Source: AP-15 sp963788085 (GTDB lineage Bacteria > Pseudomonadota > Alphaproteobacteria > ATCC43930 > CGMCC-115725). Taken from it: a stretch of DNA of 64,000 nucleotides. The notes beneath the pieces were generated by a model. It worked only from the letters and a program-made list of their open reading frames with translations, had not been told where the DNA came from and made no database searches. A program made the position numbers and the translations under genes. The stretch spans positions 62,001 through 126,000 of the forward strand of contig CAWBFS010000009.1 in assembly GCA_963788085.1 (NCBI GenBank), given 5' to 3'. Shown piece by piece: positions 33,618-42,086 of the stretch; positions within the stretch are counted from its first letter, which is position 1, and each line of letters opens with the position of its first letter.

Positions 33618-34226
33618 TTACCGGGGCGGCTGGTTCACTCTGACAACGCGCCAGCCGTGACCCATGCCCGGCCCGTCGATCCGGTCGATGCGGGTGAGCG
33701 AGCAATTCTCGATTGTGAACGCGAGCGCGGCTTCGGGATGGAGGTCGAGCGCCAATGCCAGCGCGGCGCGGATCGTGCCGCCATGCGCGACGGCAATGAT
33801 TTCCTGGCCGGGATGCGTCTCGACCAATTGGTGGATGGCCCGCGACACCCGCTCGATCACCGCAATGAAACTCTCGCCGCCCGGCGGGGTCTCATGCGCG
33901 GGGGCATGCCAGAAGCGATGGAAATCACCCGCTCGAGAGTTCTCCAGTTCCTCATAGGTCAGGCCCTGCCATTCGCCGAAATCCTGTTCGGCGAGTTCCG
34001 CCATCGCGATCACCTCGGGGCCGGGGATCGGCTGCGGTCCGGGGAGACCGGCGCGAACGATCGCCGCCGCCGTCTCGTGGGTGCGCCGCAGGTTGCTCGT
34101 CACCCAGATTGCGCTGCGCGGCAGCTTTTCCGCGAGGCCGGTAAACAACGCCGTTTCGGAACAGTCGCAGGAGAGATCGATTTGGCCGTAGATCCGCCCG
34201 CCATGCGCTACCGGCGCGTGCCGCAC
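33618..34226 (-). CDS. Histidine phosphatase family protein (phosphoglycerate-mutase-like)
   Basis: The frame holds Arg-His-Ala-Pro-Val at the start (phosphorylated His) and Val-Ala-His-Gly-Gly-Thr-Ile-Arg-Ala near residue 150 (second catalytic His), with Arg-Arg-Thr-His-Glu-Thr-Ala between. The only standard start is GTG 34226, which makes the catalytic His the third residue and loses part of the first strand. Upstream codons Ser-Phe-Trp-Trp-Val continue in frame to a TAA, preceded by an ATG only six bases earlier. The natural start may have been destroyed by a mutation, or an ATT start is used. Function could be dephosphorylation of a nucleotide, sugar or cobalamin intermediate. Confidence 0.8.
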   Translation of the reverse strand: MRHAPVAHGGRIYGQIDLSCDCSETALFTGLAEKLPRSAIWVTSNLRRTHETAAAIVRAGLPGPQPIPGPEVIAMAELAEQDFGEWQGLTYEELENSRAGDFHRFWHAPAHETPPGGESFIAVIERVSRAIHQLVETHPGQEIIAVAHGGTIRAALALALDLHPEAALAFTIENCSLTRIDRIDGPGMGHGWRVVRVNQPPR

Positions 34227-34345
34227 CCACCAGAAGCTGGTCGTAATTTAAGTCATGGTTTTCTGCTACAGCGTCGTTGCCCAGGGGTGGCGGCCGGGAT
34301 AACGTCAAGGCGGGCAATCCGCATAGCTATAGGGAGACAACACTT

Positions 34346-35287
34346 ATGTCGACGTTGATCCTCGGCGGGACCGGCTTTATCGGGCGGCGGCTCGTGCCGC
34401 TACTGGCGCAGCGCGGTGAGGAAGTCGTGTGCATGGACCTCAACCCCGGCACGGCGTCCTACGGGCAACTGGGTAACCAGGTCCGTGTCGTGCGCGGCGA
34501 CGTCACGCAGTTCGATGATGTCATGGCGGTCACCGTCGCGGCGAAACCGTCGCGCGTCGTCAATCTCGCCTATTTTCTCGGCAGCGAGCACGCCCCGCAT
34601 GTCGCGACCAAGCTCAACATCGTCGGCATGGACAATTGCTTCGAGGCGGCGCGGCTGTGCGGGGTCAACCGGGTGGTGTTCGCGAGCTCGTTGGCGGTCA
34701 GCGGCGAGCAGCACTTCTACGGCGACCGCGTCGTCAACGAGGACGATTTCCGGCACGGCCACGTCCAATACGCGATGCACAAGATCTTCAACGAATGGCA
34801 GGCGCAGGACTACCGCGAGAAATACGGCATGGAGATCACCGCGATCCGCCCCGCCAACGTCACCGGCCCCGACAAGATCGTCGGCTCGGTCGACCACGTC
34901 AAATGCATCACGTTCCCGGCGCGCGGCGAGGCGATCTCGTTCCCGTATAAGGACGCGATGCGCTGCCCGGTCCATGTCGACGATATCGCCGAGGTGTTCG
35001 CCCGAGTGTTGCTGAGCGACAAGCCGCGGCACGCGGTCTACAATACCGGCGGCACCCCGATCAGCCTCGGCGATCTCGCCAATATGGTGCGCGAGTTCCT
35101 GCCTGACGCGCAGATCAGCTTCGAGCACGAGACCGGCGGCAAGGAGACCTCCGGCAATTACCTGATCGACAACACCCGCCTGATCCAGGAATTCGGGCTG
35201 CAGTATCTTCCCTACCGGCAGCGCGTATTGCAGATCATCAACGATACCCGCCGCGAAGCCGGTCTGCCGCCCGTCGCCGACCGGTAA
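34346..35287 (+). CDS. NAD-dependent epimerase/dehydratase family protein
   Basis: ATG 34346 gives 313 residues. The extended short-chain-dehydrogenase signature is Gly-Gly-Thr-Gly-Phe-Ile-Gly at residues 7-13. The catalytic Tyr-x-x-x-Lys is Tyr-Ala-Met-His-Lys near residue 143, with the partner Ser in Ala-Ser-Ser-Leu-Ala-Val-Ser. It resembles sugar-nucleotide epimerases and dehydratases. The upstream 23 codons of the open frame look non-coding. Substrate unknown; its neighbour on the other strand is the histidine phosphatase. Confidence 0.88.
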   Translation: MSTLILGGTGFIGRRLVPLLAQRGEEVVCMDLNPGTASYGQLGNQVRVVRGDVTQFDDVMAVTVAAKPSRVVNLAYFLGSEHAPHVATKLNIVGMDNCFEAARLCGVNRVVFASSLAVSGEQHFYGDRVVNEDDFRHGHVQYAMHKIFNEWQAQDYREKYGMEITAIRPANVTGPDKIVGSVDHVKCITFPARGEAISFPYKDAMRCPVHVDDIAEVFARVLLSDKPRHAVYNTGGTPISLGDLANMVREFLPDAQISFEHETGGKETSGNYLIDNTRLIQEFGLQYLPYRQRVLQIINDTRREAGLPPVADR

Positions 35288-35325
35288 CCGATACGAGCCC
35301 GGGGGCAGAGGCCCGCGGTTCGCTC

Positions 35326-35553
35326 TCATAGCAGATCGACCAACTCCGAGACGCTGATGCCTGCTTGACGGAGGATGGATCTCAGGGTGCCGCGCTTCAA
35401 ATCTCGACCGTGAAACGGCACGGTCACCAATATGCCCGGCTTGGCGGGGTGCCTCAAATAATGATGGCTGCCTCTGACGTGGTGCACTGAAAATCCGGCG
35501 CGCTCCAGGGCACGGATGAGTTGTCGCGGAGTTACGACCGGAAGACCGGTCAT
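35326..35553 (-). CDS. hicA: HicA-family mRNA interferase toxin
   Basis: A 75-residue protein with the double-stranded-RNA-binding-like fold of HicA. It has Pro-Arg-Gln-Leu-Ile-Arg-Ala-Leu-Glu-Arg-Ala-Gly-Phe, then Arg-Gly-Ser-His-His-Tyr-Leu-Arg containing the catalytic His, and Thr-Val-Pro-Phe-His-Gly-Arg-Asp-Leu-Lys-Arg-Gly-Thr. Its start overlaps the hicB stop by four bases, a coupled antitoxin-first operon. Confidence 0.94.
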   Translation of the reverse strand: MTGLPVVTPRQLIRALERAGFSVHHVRGSHHYLRHPAKPGILVTVPFHGRDLKRGTLRSILRQAGISVSELVDLL

Positions 35554-35807
35554 ACCCCTTCGACAGCAACCGTCACGGTTTCCCTGCGCAAGCTCGAGCG
35601 AGGGCGCGAATCATCCGGGGGAGGTGGCAGGCCATCCTTTATGAGGCTCTCTAAATACCCACGGATCGCGTCAGCGGCCATGGCGCGGGCATCCTCGAAG
35701 GTGTCGCCCTCAGTCACCAGCCCGGGCAGAGCCGGACAGGTCACGACGAACCCGCCTTCCTCGGCCGGCTCAAAGAACGCGGTATAACGATACTCGCAGA
35801 TTGCCAT
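35550..35807 (-). CDS. hicB: HicB-family antitoxin
   Basis: An 85-residue partial-RNase-H-fold antitoxin: Tyr-Thr-Ala-Phe-Phe-Glu-Pro-Ala-Glu-Glu-Gly-Gly-Phe-Val-Val-Thr-Cys-Pro-Ala-Leu-Pro-Gly-Leu, then Glu-Gly-Asp-Thr and Ala-Met-Ala-Ala-Asp-Ala-Ile. No C-terminal helix-turn-helix or ribbon-helix-helix is evident in the short tail, so autoregulation may differ from the long HicB type. It precedes hicA and should mask its active site. Confidence 0.93.
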   Translation of the reverse strand: MAICEYRYTAFFEPAEEGGFVVTCPALPGLVTEGDTFEDARAMAADAIRGYLESLIKDGLPPPPDDSRPRSSLRRETVTVAVEGV

Positions 35808-35864
35808 TGGTCACTCCTTCCCGTGCAGTCATTATGCCACAATGTAACTAACGAGGAGGACGGT

Positions 35865-36332
35865 ATGGAGACGGTGGGGCTCGGTTTCTACTTTGAGGAT
35901 TTGCCGGTCGGACGGCAGTTCAAGACGATCGGGCGCACCGTCACCGAAGCCGACATCACCAATTTCGTCAACTGCACCGGCATGGTCGAGGTGTTGTTCA
36001 CCAACCTCGAATTCCTTGCGCATGAATCGGACATCAAGCAGCGTCTGGCGCCGGCGGCGCTGGTCTATGCCTTTGCCGAGGGGCTGCTGGTGCAGTCGAC
36101 CATGCAGCACACCGGCTTTGCCTTTCTGCACATGGAACTCAATGTCGAGAACCCGGTCTTCGCCGGCGACACGATCCATGCCGAATGCGAGGTCGTCGAG
36201 GCGCGGCGCAGCAAGAGCCGCCCCGACCGCGGTCTCGTGCGCAGCCGCATCCGCGTCAAGAAGCAGGACGGCACGGTGGCGCTGACCTACACGCCGCTGC
36301 GTATGGTCAAGTGCCGCGAACTCACGGCCTAG
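35865..36332 (+). CDS. MaoC-like hot-dog dehydratase family protein
   Basis: ATG 35865 has a GAGGAGG site, giving 155 residues. The N-terminus (Phe-Tyr-Phe-Glu-Asp-Leu-Pro-Val-Gly, then Arg-Thr-Val-Thr-Glu-Ala-Asp-Ile-Thr-Asn-Phe) is typical of MaoC-type enoyl-CoA hydratases. In place of the usual Asp-x-x-x-x-His near residue 45 there is Asn-Leu-Glu-Phe, so the catalytic pair may be altered. It may act on an unusual acyl-CoA or be a non-catalytic member. It is divergent from hicBA. Confidence 0.8.
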   Translation: METVGLGFYFEDLPVGRQFKTIGRTVTEADITNFVNCTGMVEVLFTNLEFLAHESDIKQRLAPAALVYAFAEGLLVQSTMQHTGFAFLHMELNVENPVFAGDTIHAECEVVEARRSKSRPDRGLVRSRIRVKKQDGTVALTYTPLRMVKCRELTA

Positions 36333-37366
36333 CAACTTTGCGGATGCGGTGATTGTTGGTGTCGCCGATGTAGATCGAGCCGTCGGCGGCGACCGCTGCG
36401 CCGTGCGGCCGGTCGAGCGCCGCGGCGCGGGCCGGGCCGCCGTCACCGTCGCCGCCTTGCCGGCCACTGCCGGCGATCGTCTCCACTGTTCGGGTGCGCA
36501 GGTCGATCCGGCGGATCGCGTGGTTTTCGGTATCGACGATCAAAAGATTGCCCTCGCGGTCGATCGCCAGCTCCTTTGGAGCATCGAAGACGCGGCGAGA
36601 GCCGGCCCGCCGTCGCCGCCATAGGCCCGCTTCCCCGGTCCCGGCTACCGTCGTGATGATCCCGCTGTGCGGGTCGACGGCGCGTAAGGTGCTGCCCTGC
36701 CGCTCGAGGATGTAGACGGTCCCGTCGGCCGCGACTTTGACGGCGCGGGCGCCGTAAATGCCGGCGGCTGATCGCGGGACCGCCGTCGCCGCTGTGCTCG
36801 GGCTCGCCGGTGCCGGCGAAGGTCCAGATGACTCCCGAGGCGAGATCGACGACGCGCACGCGGTGGTCCGCGACGTCGGCGATGAACAGCCGGGTCTGTG
36901 CGGGGTCGAACGCCAAGCCGTTCGGCTCGACCATGCCCGCGCGCGAGGCTGGTCCGTCATCGCCGCCGAACCCGGAAGGGCCGTTGCCGGCGAAGGTCGT
37001 GACGATACCCGAGCTGCCGTCGACCCGGCGAACACAATGATTATGCCGGTCGGCAACATAGATGTTTCCGGCATTGTCGACCGCGATGCCGTAGGGCTCG
37101 TTGAAGCGGGCGCGGGTAGCCAGTCCGCCATCCCCGGAATAGCCGGCCTCGCCGCAGCCGGCGCAGGTTGTGATCACACCCGTGCGCGCCTCGACGCGCC
37201 GAATGCAATGATTGAACGTGTCCGAAAAATAGAGGTTGCCGTGCGCGTCGAACCCGACGTCGAACGGGCCGTTCAGCAAGGCCCGGGCCGCCGGGCCGCC
37301 ATCGCCGGCATAGCCTTTCTCGCCGGTTCCCACCACCGTCGTAATGATCCAGGGCTGTTCTGGCAT
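36322..37366 (-). CDS. NHL-repeat beta-propeller protein, multiply frameshifted
   Basis: Repeated units contain Gly-Asp-Gly-Gly-Pro-Ala, Leu-Tyr-Phe-Ser-Asp, Ile-Arg-Arg-Val and Ile-x-Thr-x-Ala-Gly, the NHL six-bladed propeller pattern. The first half runs in one frame to about 36790. The rest (Lys-Val-Ala-Ala-Asp-Gly-Thr-Val-Tyr through Asn-Asn-His-Arg-Ile-Arg-Lys-Val) is in another, with a further local out-and-back shift near 36595-36640. Rejoined it is about 345 residues with no signal peptide. Propellers of this kind bind proteins or ligands; no enzymatic residues are seen. Its end overlaps the MaoC-like gene's end. Confidence 0.78.
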
Positions 37367-37494
37367 CGGCTCGAGACCCCCGCGTTGCGAATGTCGATCT
37401 TAACACTCCAGAACGGGCGCTCAAGCCGCGGGGAATCGGCATTTCTGCGATGCTCTTTCCGGGCCGCCGAGCGGCGAGGTAGAGTTGCGCATGT

Positions 37495-38118
37495 TTGTTC
37501 CTCGCATCTCGCTTCGCGCGCAAATTGGCCGCGGTCGCGTCGCTGGTGGCGGCGTTGATCCTACTCGGGGCAGCTCCACCCGAGCATTCGGATACGACTT
37601 CGCTCACCGGGCAATTGCTGATCGCAGCACCGACGATCGGAGATCCGCGTTTTGCCCACACCGTCATTCTGATGGTACGGCACGACAAGGAGGGCGCCTT
37701 GGGGATCGTGATAAACCGCCCGGTCGGCGAACGCTCGATTGCGGCCCTGCTGGAGGCGACAGGTCATGATGACGCCGACGTAGCAGGCATTCTGCGCGTC
37801 TTCGCCGGCGGTCCGGTGCAGCCGGAGCTCGGTTTTGTCGTCCACAGCGCCGAATACCGGCGCGCCGAGACCATCGATGTCGACGGCCGTGTGGCGATGA
37901 CCGCGAGCCGTCAGATCCTGCTCGACATCGGCCATAATCAGGGTCCCGAGAAGAGCCTCTTCGCGCTCGGCTATGCCGGCTGGGGACCCGGCCAGCTCGA
38001 GGGCGAGCTGGCACGTCACGACTGGTTCACCACTCCCGAGGAGCCGAAGCTCGTCTTCGACGACGACCGCGACAACCTGTGGGAGGATGCAATGGCGCGC
38101 CGCACCCGGGAACTTTGA
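37495..38118 (+). CDS. YqgE/AlgH family protein with a signal-like N-terminus
   Basis: A 207-residue frame. The YqgE core is complete: Gly-Gln-Leu-Leu-Ile-Ala-Ala-Pro, Asp-Pro-Arg-Phe-Ala-His-Thr-Val-Ile, Gly-Ala-Leu-Gly-Ile-Val-Ile-Asn-Arg-Pro, and Phe-Ala-Gly-Gly-Pro-Val-Gln. Unusually it is preceded by a basic, hydrophobic segment (Leu-Ala-Ala-Val-Ala-Ser-Leu-Val-Ala-Ala-Leu-Ile-Leu-Leu-Gly-Ala-Ala) resembling a signal peptide; ordinary YqgE is cytosolic. The only in-frame start is TTG 37495. An ATG four bases earlier is in another frame, so an indel near the start is possible. Confidence 0.85.
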   Translation: MFLASRFARKLAAVASLVAALILLGAAPPEHSDTTSLTGQLLIAAPTIGDPRFAHTVILMVRHDKEGALGIVINRPVGERSIAALLEATGHDDADVAGILRVFAGGPVQPELGFVVHSAEYRRAETIDVDGRVAMTASRQILLDIGHNQGPEKSLFALGYAGWGPGQLEGELARHDWFTTPEEPKLVFDDDRDNLWEDAMARRTREL

Positions 38119-38183
38119 CCGACGCCCGGCCGAACCGCACCGACGATTTGCATTCTCGGGCGTTTGCCAGGACCGCTTCCTCG

Positions 38184-38951
38184 ATGAGGACGACTCCGCG
38201 CGTCAACTACGACGCGATCGCTCACCTGTACGATGGACAACCGTATCGAAATAAAACGGTTGATCCCGAACTCGTTACCTTCATCGCCCACCACGCCTCG
38301 CCGGATCGCCTGTCCCTCTTGGACATCGCCTGCGGCACCGGTAGCCAGCTTGTGGCAAACCGGCCGATAATACCCGATGCGCGATTGGTCGGGCTGGACA
38401 GATCCTTCGGCATGCTCGCTCAGGCGCGGTGCAAGGGGTCGGACATCGCATGGGTCCAGGCCGACGGTGCAGAGCTGCCGTTTCGAGCCAGGAGCTTCGA
38501 TTTCATAGGTTGTCAATTCGGCTTTCATCATTTGCCCGACAAGGCGTCCATGCTCGGCGAGGTTTTAAGGGTTCTGCGGCCGGGCGGGCGATTTGCAATG
38601 CGGAATTTGTGTCCGCAGCAGAGCCCTGACTGGCTTTATTACGAATATTTTCCGGAGGCTCAAACCATCGACTTGGAAGACTTCTGGGCTCCCGACAAAA
38701 TAATATCGACGATGGAGACGATCGGATTTGTCGCGGTCTCAGCTGCGCCTGAGCATATACGTTTCGCACAAGACCTGCGCCTCTGGCTCGACATGGTACG
38801 GCGACGCGATTTCAATTCCCAACTCATGGCGATCTCCGATCGAACCTATGAAGACGGGATTGCTCGGTTGGAACGTCAACTGGCGGATGGAGGCTCCGCC
38901 CAGGTGCGAACCGACCACCTTTGCCTGCTCACCGTTCGGGGGAATAAATAG
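38184..38951 (+). CDS. Class I SAM-dependent methyltransferase
   Basis: ATG 38184 gives 255 residues. Motif I is Leu-Asp-Ile-Ala-Cys-Gly-Thr-Gly-Ser, the acidic residue ending strand 2 is in Val-Gly-Leu-Asp-Arg-Ser, and motif IV-like Phe-Asp-Phe-Ile-Gly-Cys-Gln-Phe-Gly-Phe-His-His-Leu-Pro follows. The layout matches the Methyltransf_11 group. The substrate is unknown. The open frame extends upstream by 35 codons that overlap the YqgE gene and are unlikely to be used. Confidence 0.88.
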   Translation: MRTTPRVNYDAIAHLYDGQPYRNKTVDPELVTFIAHHASPDRLSLLDIACGTGSQLVANRPIIPDARLVGLDRSFGMLAQARCKGSDIAWVQADGAELPFRARSFDFIGCQFGFHHLPDKASMLGEVLRVLRPGGRFAMRNLCPQQSPDWLYYEYFPEAQTIDLEDFWAPDKIISTMETIGFVAVSAAPEHIRFAQDLRLWLDMVRRRDFNSQLMAISDRTYEDGIARLERQLADGGSAQVRTDHLCLLTVRGNK

Positions 38952-39218
38952 TACGCAATATCGCCACATTGGCATGGCATATTCCCGGCCAAATATGGCT
39001 GTGGGTATGAACGCATTATTGCAACCTGAAGGAGAGTTTCGCTGCAGATTTGCTGCTGATGCAGCGGGCCGAAATAATCCATTCAAATTTGGGTTGCAGT
39101 GAGGCTCGACACGCATCGCCAATAATTTCAAACCGGCGCGCGCCGCAGCTGTTCCGGGTTCGCATCGTGCGGCCGATGAGGCTAAGGTGATTTGAGAAAG
39201 GGGTGCAGGAGCAAGCCG

Positions 39219-40167
39219 ATGTCGCACCACGAGTTGCGGGCGAGCCCGCAGACGTGTCATTGGGGGTTTTTCGACGCCGGGCTGAAGCCCGTATTGACCG
39301 TCGCGTCGGGCGACACGGTGACGATCGACAGCGTCTCCGGCGGTCCCGACGTATTGCCGCAGGAAGCTAAATTCGAGGTTTTGCCCGACCATCTGGCGGT
39401 TCAGCGCGCGCTCGAGCCGCGCCTCGGCGCCCATATCCTCACAGGGCCGATTTCGGTTGATGGGGCCGAGCCGGGCGACGTGCTCGAAATCCAGATCCTG
39501 GGGATCGACCCGCGGCAGAATTGGGGCTACACGCGGATTCGGCCGCTCGCCGGCACTCTGCCGGAGGATTTTCCGGTCCGCCGGATCTGGCATACCGCGA
39601 TCGACCGCCAGCGCGGCATCGCCACGCTGCCGTGGGGCGCCGAGATCGAGCTGGCGCCGTTTTTCGGCGTCATGGGGGTGGCGCCGCCGCCGGTCTATGG
39701 CGCGGTGACCTCGATCGTGCCGCGCGAGTTCGGCGGCAACATGGATTTGAAGGAACTGGTCGCCGGCACGACCTTGTACCTGCCGGTGTGGGCGCCGGGA
39801 GCGTTGTTTTCCGCCGGCGACGGTCACGGCGTGCAGGGCGACGGCGAGGTCTGCGTGACGGCGCTCGAAACCGCGCTCAGCGGCACGTTCCGCCTGGTCC
39901 TGCGCAAGGACCTGAAATTCGATCTGCCGCGCGCCGAGACGCCGTCGCACCACATCACGATGGGTTTCAACGAGGATCTCGACGACGCCGCGAAGACGGC
40001 GCTGCGCGAGATGATCGCACTGGTCAGCGAGCGCCTCGGCCTCTCGCCCGAAGACGCCTACATGTTCTGCAGCCTCGCCGTCGACATGCGCGTGACGCCA
40101 GTTGGTGGACGGCAACAAGGGCATCCACGCGATGCTGCCGAAGCGCTACGCGAACCAGCCGAATTAA
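39219..40167 (+). CDS. Acetamidase/formamidase family protein, C-terminal frameshift
   Basis: ATG 39219 is preceded by AGGAG. The FmdA/AmdA pattern is clear: Gly-Asp-Thr-Val-Thr-Ile-Asp near residue 36, Gly-Pro-Ile-Ser-Val-Asp-Gly-Ala-Glu-Pro-Gly-Asp-Val-Leu, and Phe-Ser-Ala-Gly-Asp-Gly-His-Gly-Val-Gln-Gly-Asp-Gly-Glu, which carries metal-binding residues. Near 40096 an extra base shifts the frame. The expected ending (Leu-Val-Asp-Gly-Asn-Lys-Gly-Ile-His-Ala-Met-Leu-Pro) is in another frame and stops at 40167. As read, the unshifted frame runs into the next gene. It would hydrolyse short amides to acid and ammonia. Confidence 0.87.
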
Positions 40168-40248
40168 AAAGCAAGCGGCGGATAGAGCAGGACGCATCGC
40201 CTCTCCTCCATCTTAGGCCCTCATCGGAATATGCGGAGGAGGTAGACG

Positions 40249-41326
40249 ATGTTGGATTTCGAACAATGCTGGGCGGCGCTCGAGCGGCGCGACGCCGGCG
40301 CCGACGGCAAGTTCTTTTACGGTGTCCGCACGACCGGGGTCTATTGCCGGCCGGGCTGCACATCGCGGCTGCCGCTGCGCAGGAACACGATGTTCTTCGA
40401 GACGACGGCCGAGGCCGAGGCCGCCGGGCTGCGGCCCTGCAAGCGCTGCCGGCCGACTGACGGCACCTCTGCTTCGCGGCATGTCGCGGCGGTCGAGAGG
40501 GCGTGCGCGTTGTTGCGGAACAGCGACGCGATCCCGAGCCTCGCCGAGCTCGCCGACGCCGCGGGCATCAGCCCCTTTCATTTCCACCGGGTTTTCAAGC
40601 AGATCACCGGCGCGACGCCGCGCGACTACGCCCGGACCCACCGGCTCGGCCGGCTCGCCGATAAGCTCGATACCGGTCAGCCGGTCACCGAGGCGATCTA
40701 CGCCTCGGGGTTCGGCTCGAGCTCGCGCGCCTATGAACTCGGCCGCGGCGGGTCTGGGCATGACCCCCGGCGCCCGGCGGCGCGGCGGCGTCGGGCAGAC
40801 GATCCGCTTTGTCACGGTCGAGACCCCGCTCGGCTGGGCGTTGGTCGCCGCGACCGAGCGCGGCATCTGCATGACCGCGCTCGCCGACAATCGCGACAGC
40901 CTGGAGGCCAATTTGCGGCAACGCTTCCCTGCCGCGGAGCTGATCGCCGACGACGGCGGGCTCAAGGACTGGGCCGACCGGATCGTGCGGTTCATCACCG
41001 CTCCCGATCGGAACCTCGATCTGCCGCTCGACATCCAGGGCACCGCGTTCCAGGCGCGGGTGTGGCGCGCGTTGCAGAAGATCCCGCTCGGCAAGACCGC
41101 GAGCTATACCGAGATCGCCGCGGCGCTCGGCCAGCCCAGAGCGGTCCGCGCCGTCGCTCAGGCCTGCGCCGCGAACAAGCTCGCCCTCATCGTACCGTGC
41201 CATCGGGTGATCCGCAGCGACGGCGATCTCGGCGGCTATCGCTGGGGATTGGAGCGCAAGCGCGCGCTGCTCGCGCGGGAGCGCGCCGCAGTCGCGCCGG
41301 AGCCGGCCGATGAGGCGGCAGCCTAA
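40249..41326 (+). CDS. ada: Ada-type bifunctional DNA methylation-repair protein and regulator, frameshifted
   Basis: Domain order is Ada zinc domain (Cys33, Cys37, Cys64, Cys67), AraC-type helix-turn-helix (about 85-165), and 6-O-methylguanine-DNA methyltransferase with the acceptor in Val-Pro-Cys-His-Arg-Val. The first two parts and the last are in different frames, joined by one extra base near 40740 (Ala-Tyr-Glu then Ala-Ala-Gly-Leu-Gly-Met-Thr-Pro). Rejoined it is about 358 residues, normal for Ada. It repairs alkylated DNA and activates the adaptive response, possibly including the overlapping oxygenase gene downstream. Confidence 0.9.
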
Positions 41327-42029
41327 CGCGAAACCTGTCGCCGAGCCGATCGATTGGCATGAAATCGCCGGGTCGCTCGACGAGCGGGGCTACGCGACCA
41401 CTCCACAGATGCTGACCAGGGGAGAGTGCCGCGGGATCGCCGCGCTCTACCCCCGGGAGGAGGTTTTTCGCAGTCGCGTGATCATGCAGCGTCACGCTTT
41501 CGGCCGCGGCGAGTATCAGTATTTCAAATATCCTCTGCCGGGCGCCGTTGAGGCATTGCGTCAGGCGATTTACCCGCATCTTGTGCCGATCGCCAACCGC
41601 TGGCGGGAACGGCTGAACGAGGAGGGGCGGTTTCCGCCGTCGCTCGCCGCCTATCTCGAGCAATGCCACCAAGCCGGCCAGAAGCGGCCGACGCCGCTCC
41701 TCCTCAAATACGGGCCCGGCGATTACAATTGTCTGCACCAGGACCTCTACGGCGATCTGGTGTTCCCGCTGCAATTGACGGTGCTGCTCAGTGACCCGGA
41801 GGAGGACTTCACCGGCGGTGAGTTCCTACTCGTCGAACAGCGGCCGCGGGCGCAATCGCGGGGCGAAGTCGTGCCGCTGCAGCAGGGCGAGGCGGTGATC
41901 TTCCCGGTCCACCATCGACCGGTCGAAGGCACCCGCGGACCCTATCGGGTGACGATGCGCCACGGCGTCAGCCGTCTGCGCTCGGGCCAGCGCTACACGC
42001 TCGGCATCATCTTCCACGATGCCGCCTAG
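41310..42029 (+). CDS. 2OG-Fe(II) oxygenase (AlkB-like context)
   Basis: A 239-residue protein starting inside the 3-prime end of ada. The iron ligands are His and Asp in Cys-Leu-His-Gln-Asp-Leu and a distal His in Met-Arg-His-Gly-Val-Ser, followed by an Arg that would bind 2-oxoglutarate. It belongs to the dioxygenases often found next to ada and is distinct from AlkB. Coupling to ada suggests a role in alkylation repair or protein/nucleic-acid hydroxylation; the substrate is not known. Confidence 0.87.
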   Translation: MRRQPNAKPVAEPIDWHEIAGSLDERGYATTPQMLTRGECRGIAALYPREEVFRSRVIMQRHAFGRGEYQYFKYPLPGAVEALRQAIYPHLVPIANRWRERLNEEGRFPPSLAAYLEQCHQAGQKRPTPLLLKYGPGDYNCLHQDLYGDLVFPLQLTVLLSDPEEDFTGGEFLLVEQRPRAQSRGEVVPLQQGEAVIFPVHHRPVEGTRGPYRVTMRHGVSRLRSGQRYTLGIIFHDAA

Positions 42030-42086
42030 GGCCTCCTTACCAACTCGACGTCCAACGGCTCAAGCTGTCGCTGTTACCGGAAAATA

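Noticed and set aside
35865..36332. Assigning a specific (R)-enoyl-CoA hydratase function to the MaoC-like gene
   Set aside because: The usual Asp/His catalytic pair is not clearly present, so only the fold is claimed.
38739..40124. 461-codon minus-strand frame opposite the formamidase and methyltransferase
   Set aside because: It crosses two well-supported plus-strand genes and has the composition of a GC-rich antisense shadow.
40730..40760. Programmed frameshifting in ada
   Set aside because: No slippery heptamer or downstream structure is evident, and many other genes here carry similar lone indels; error or decay is simpler.
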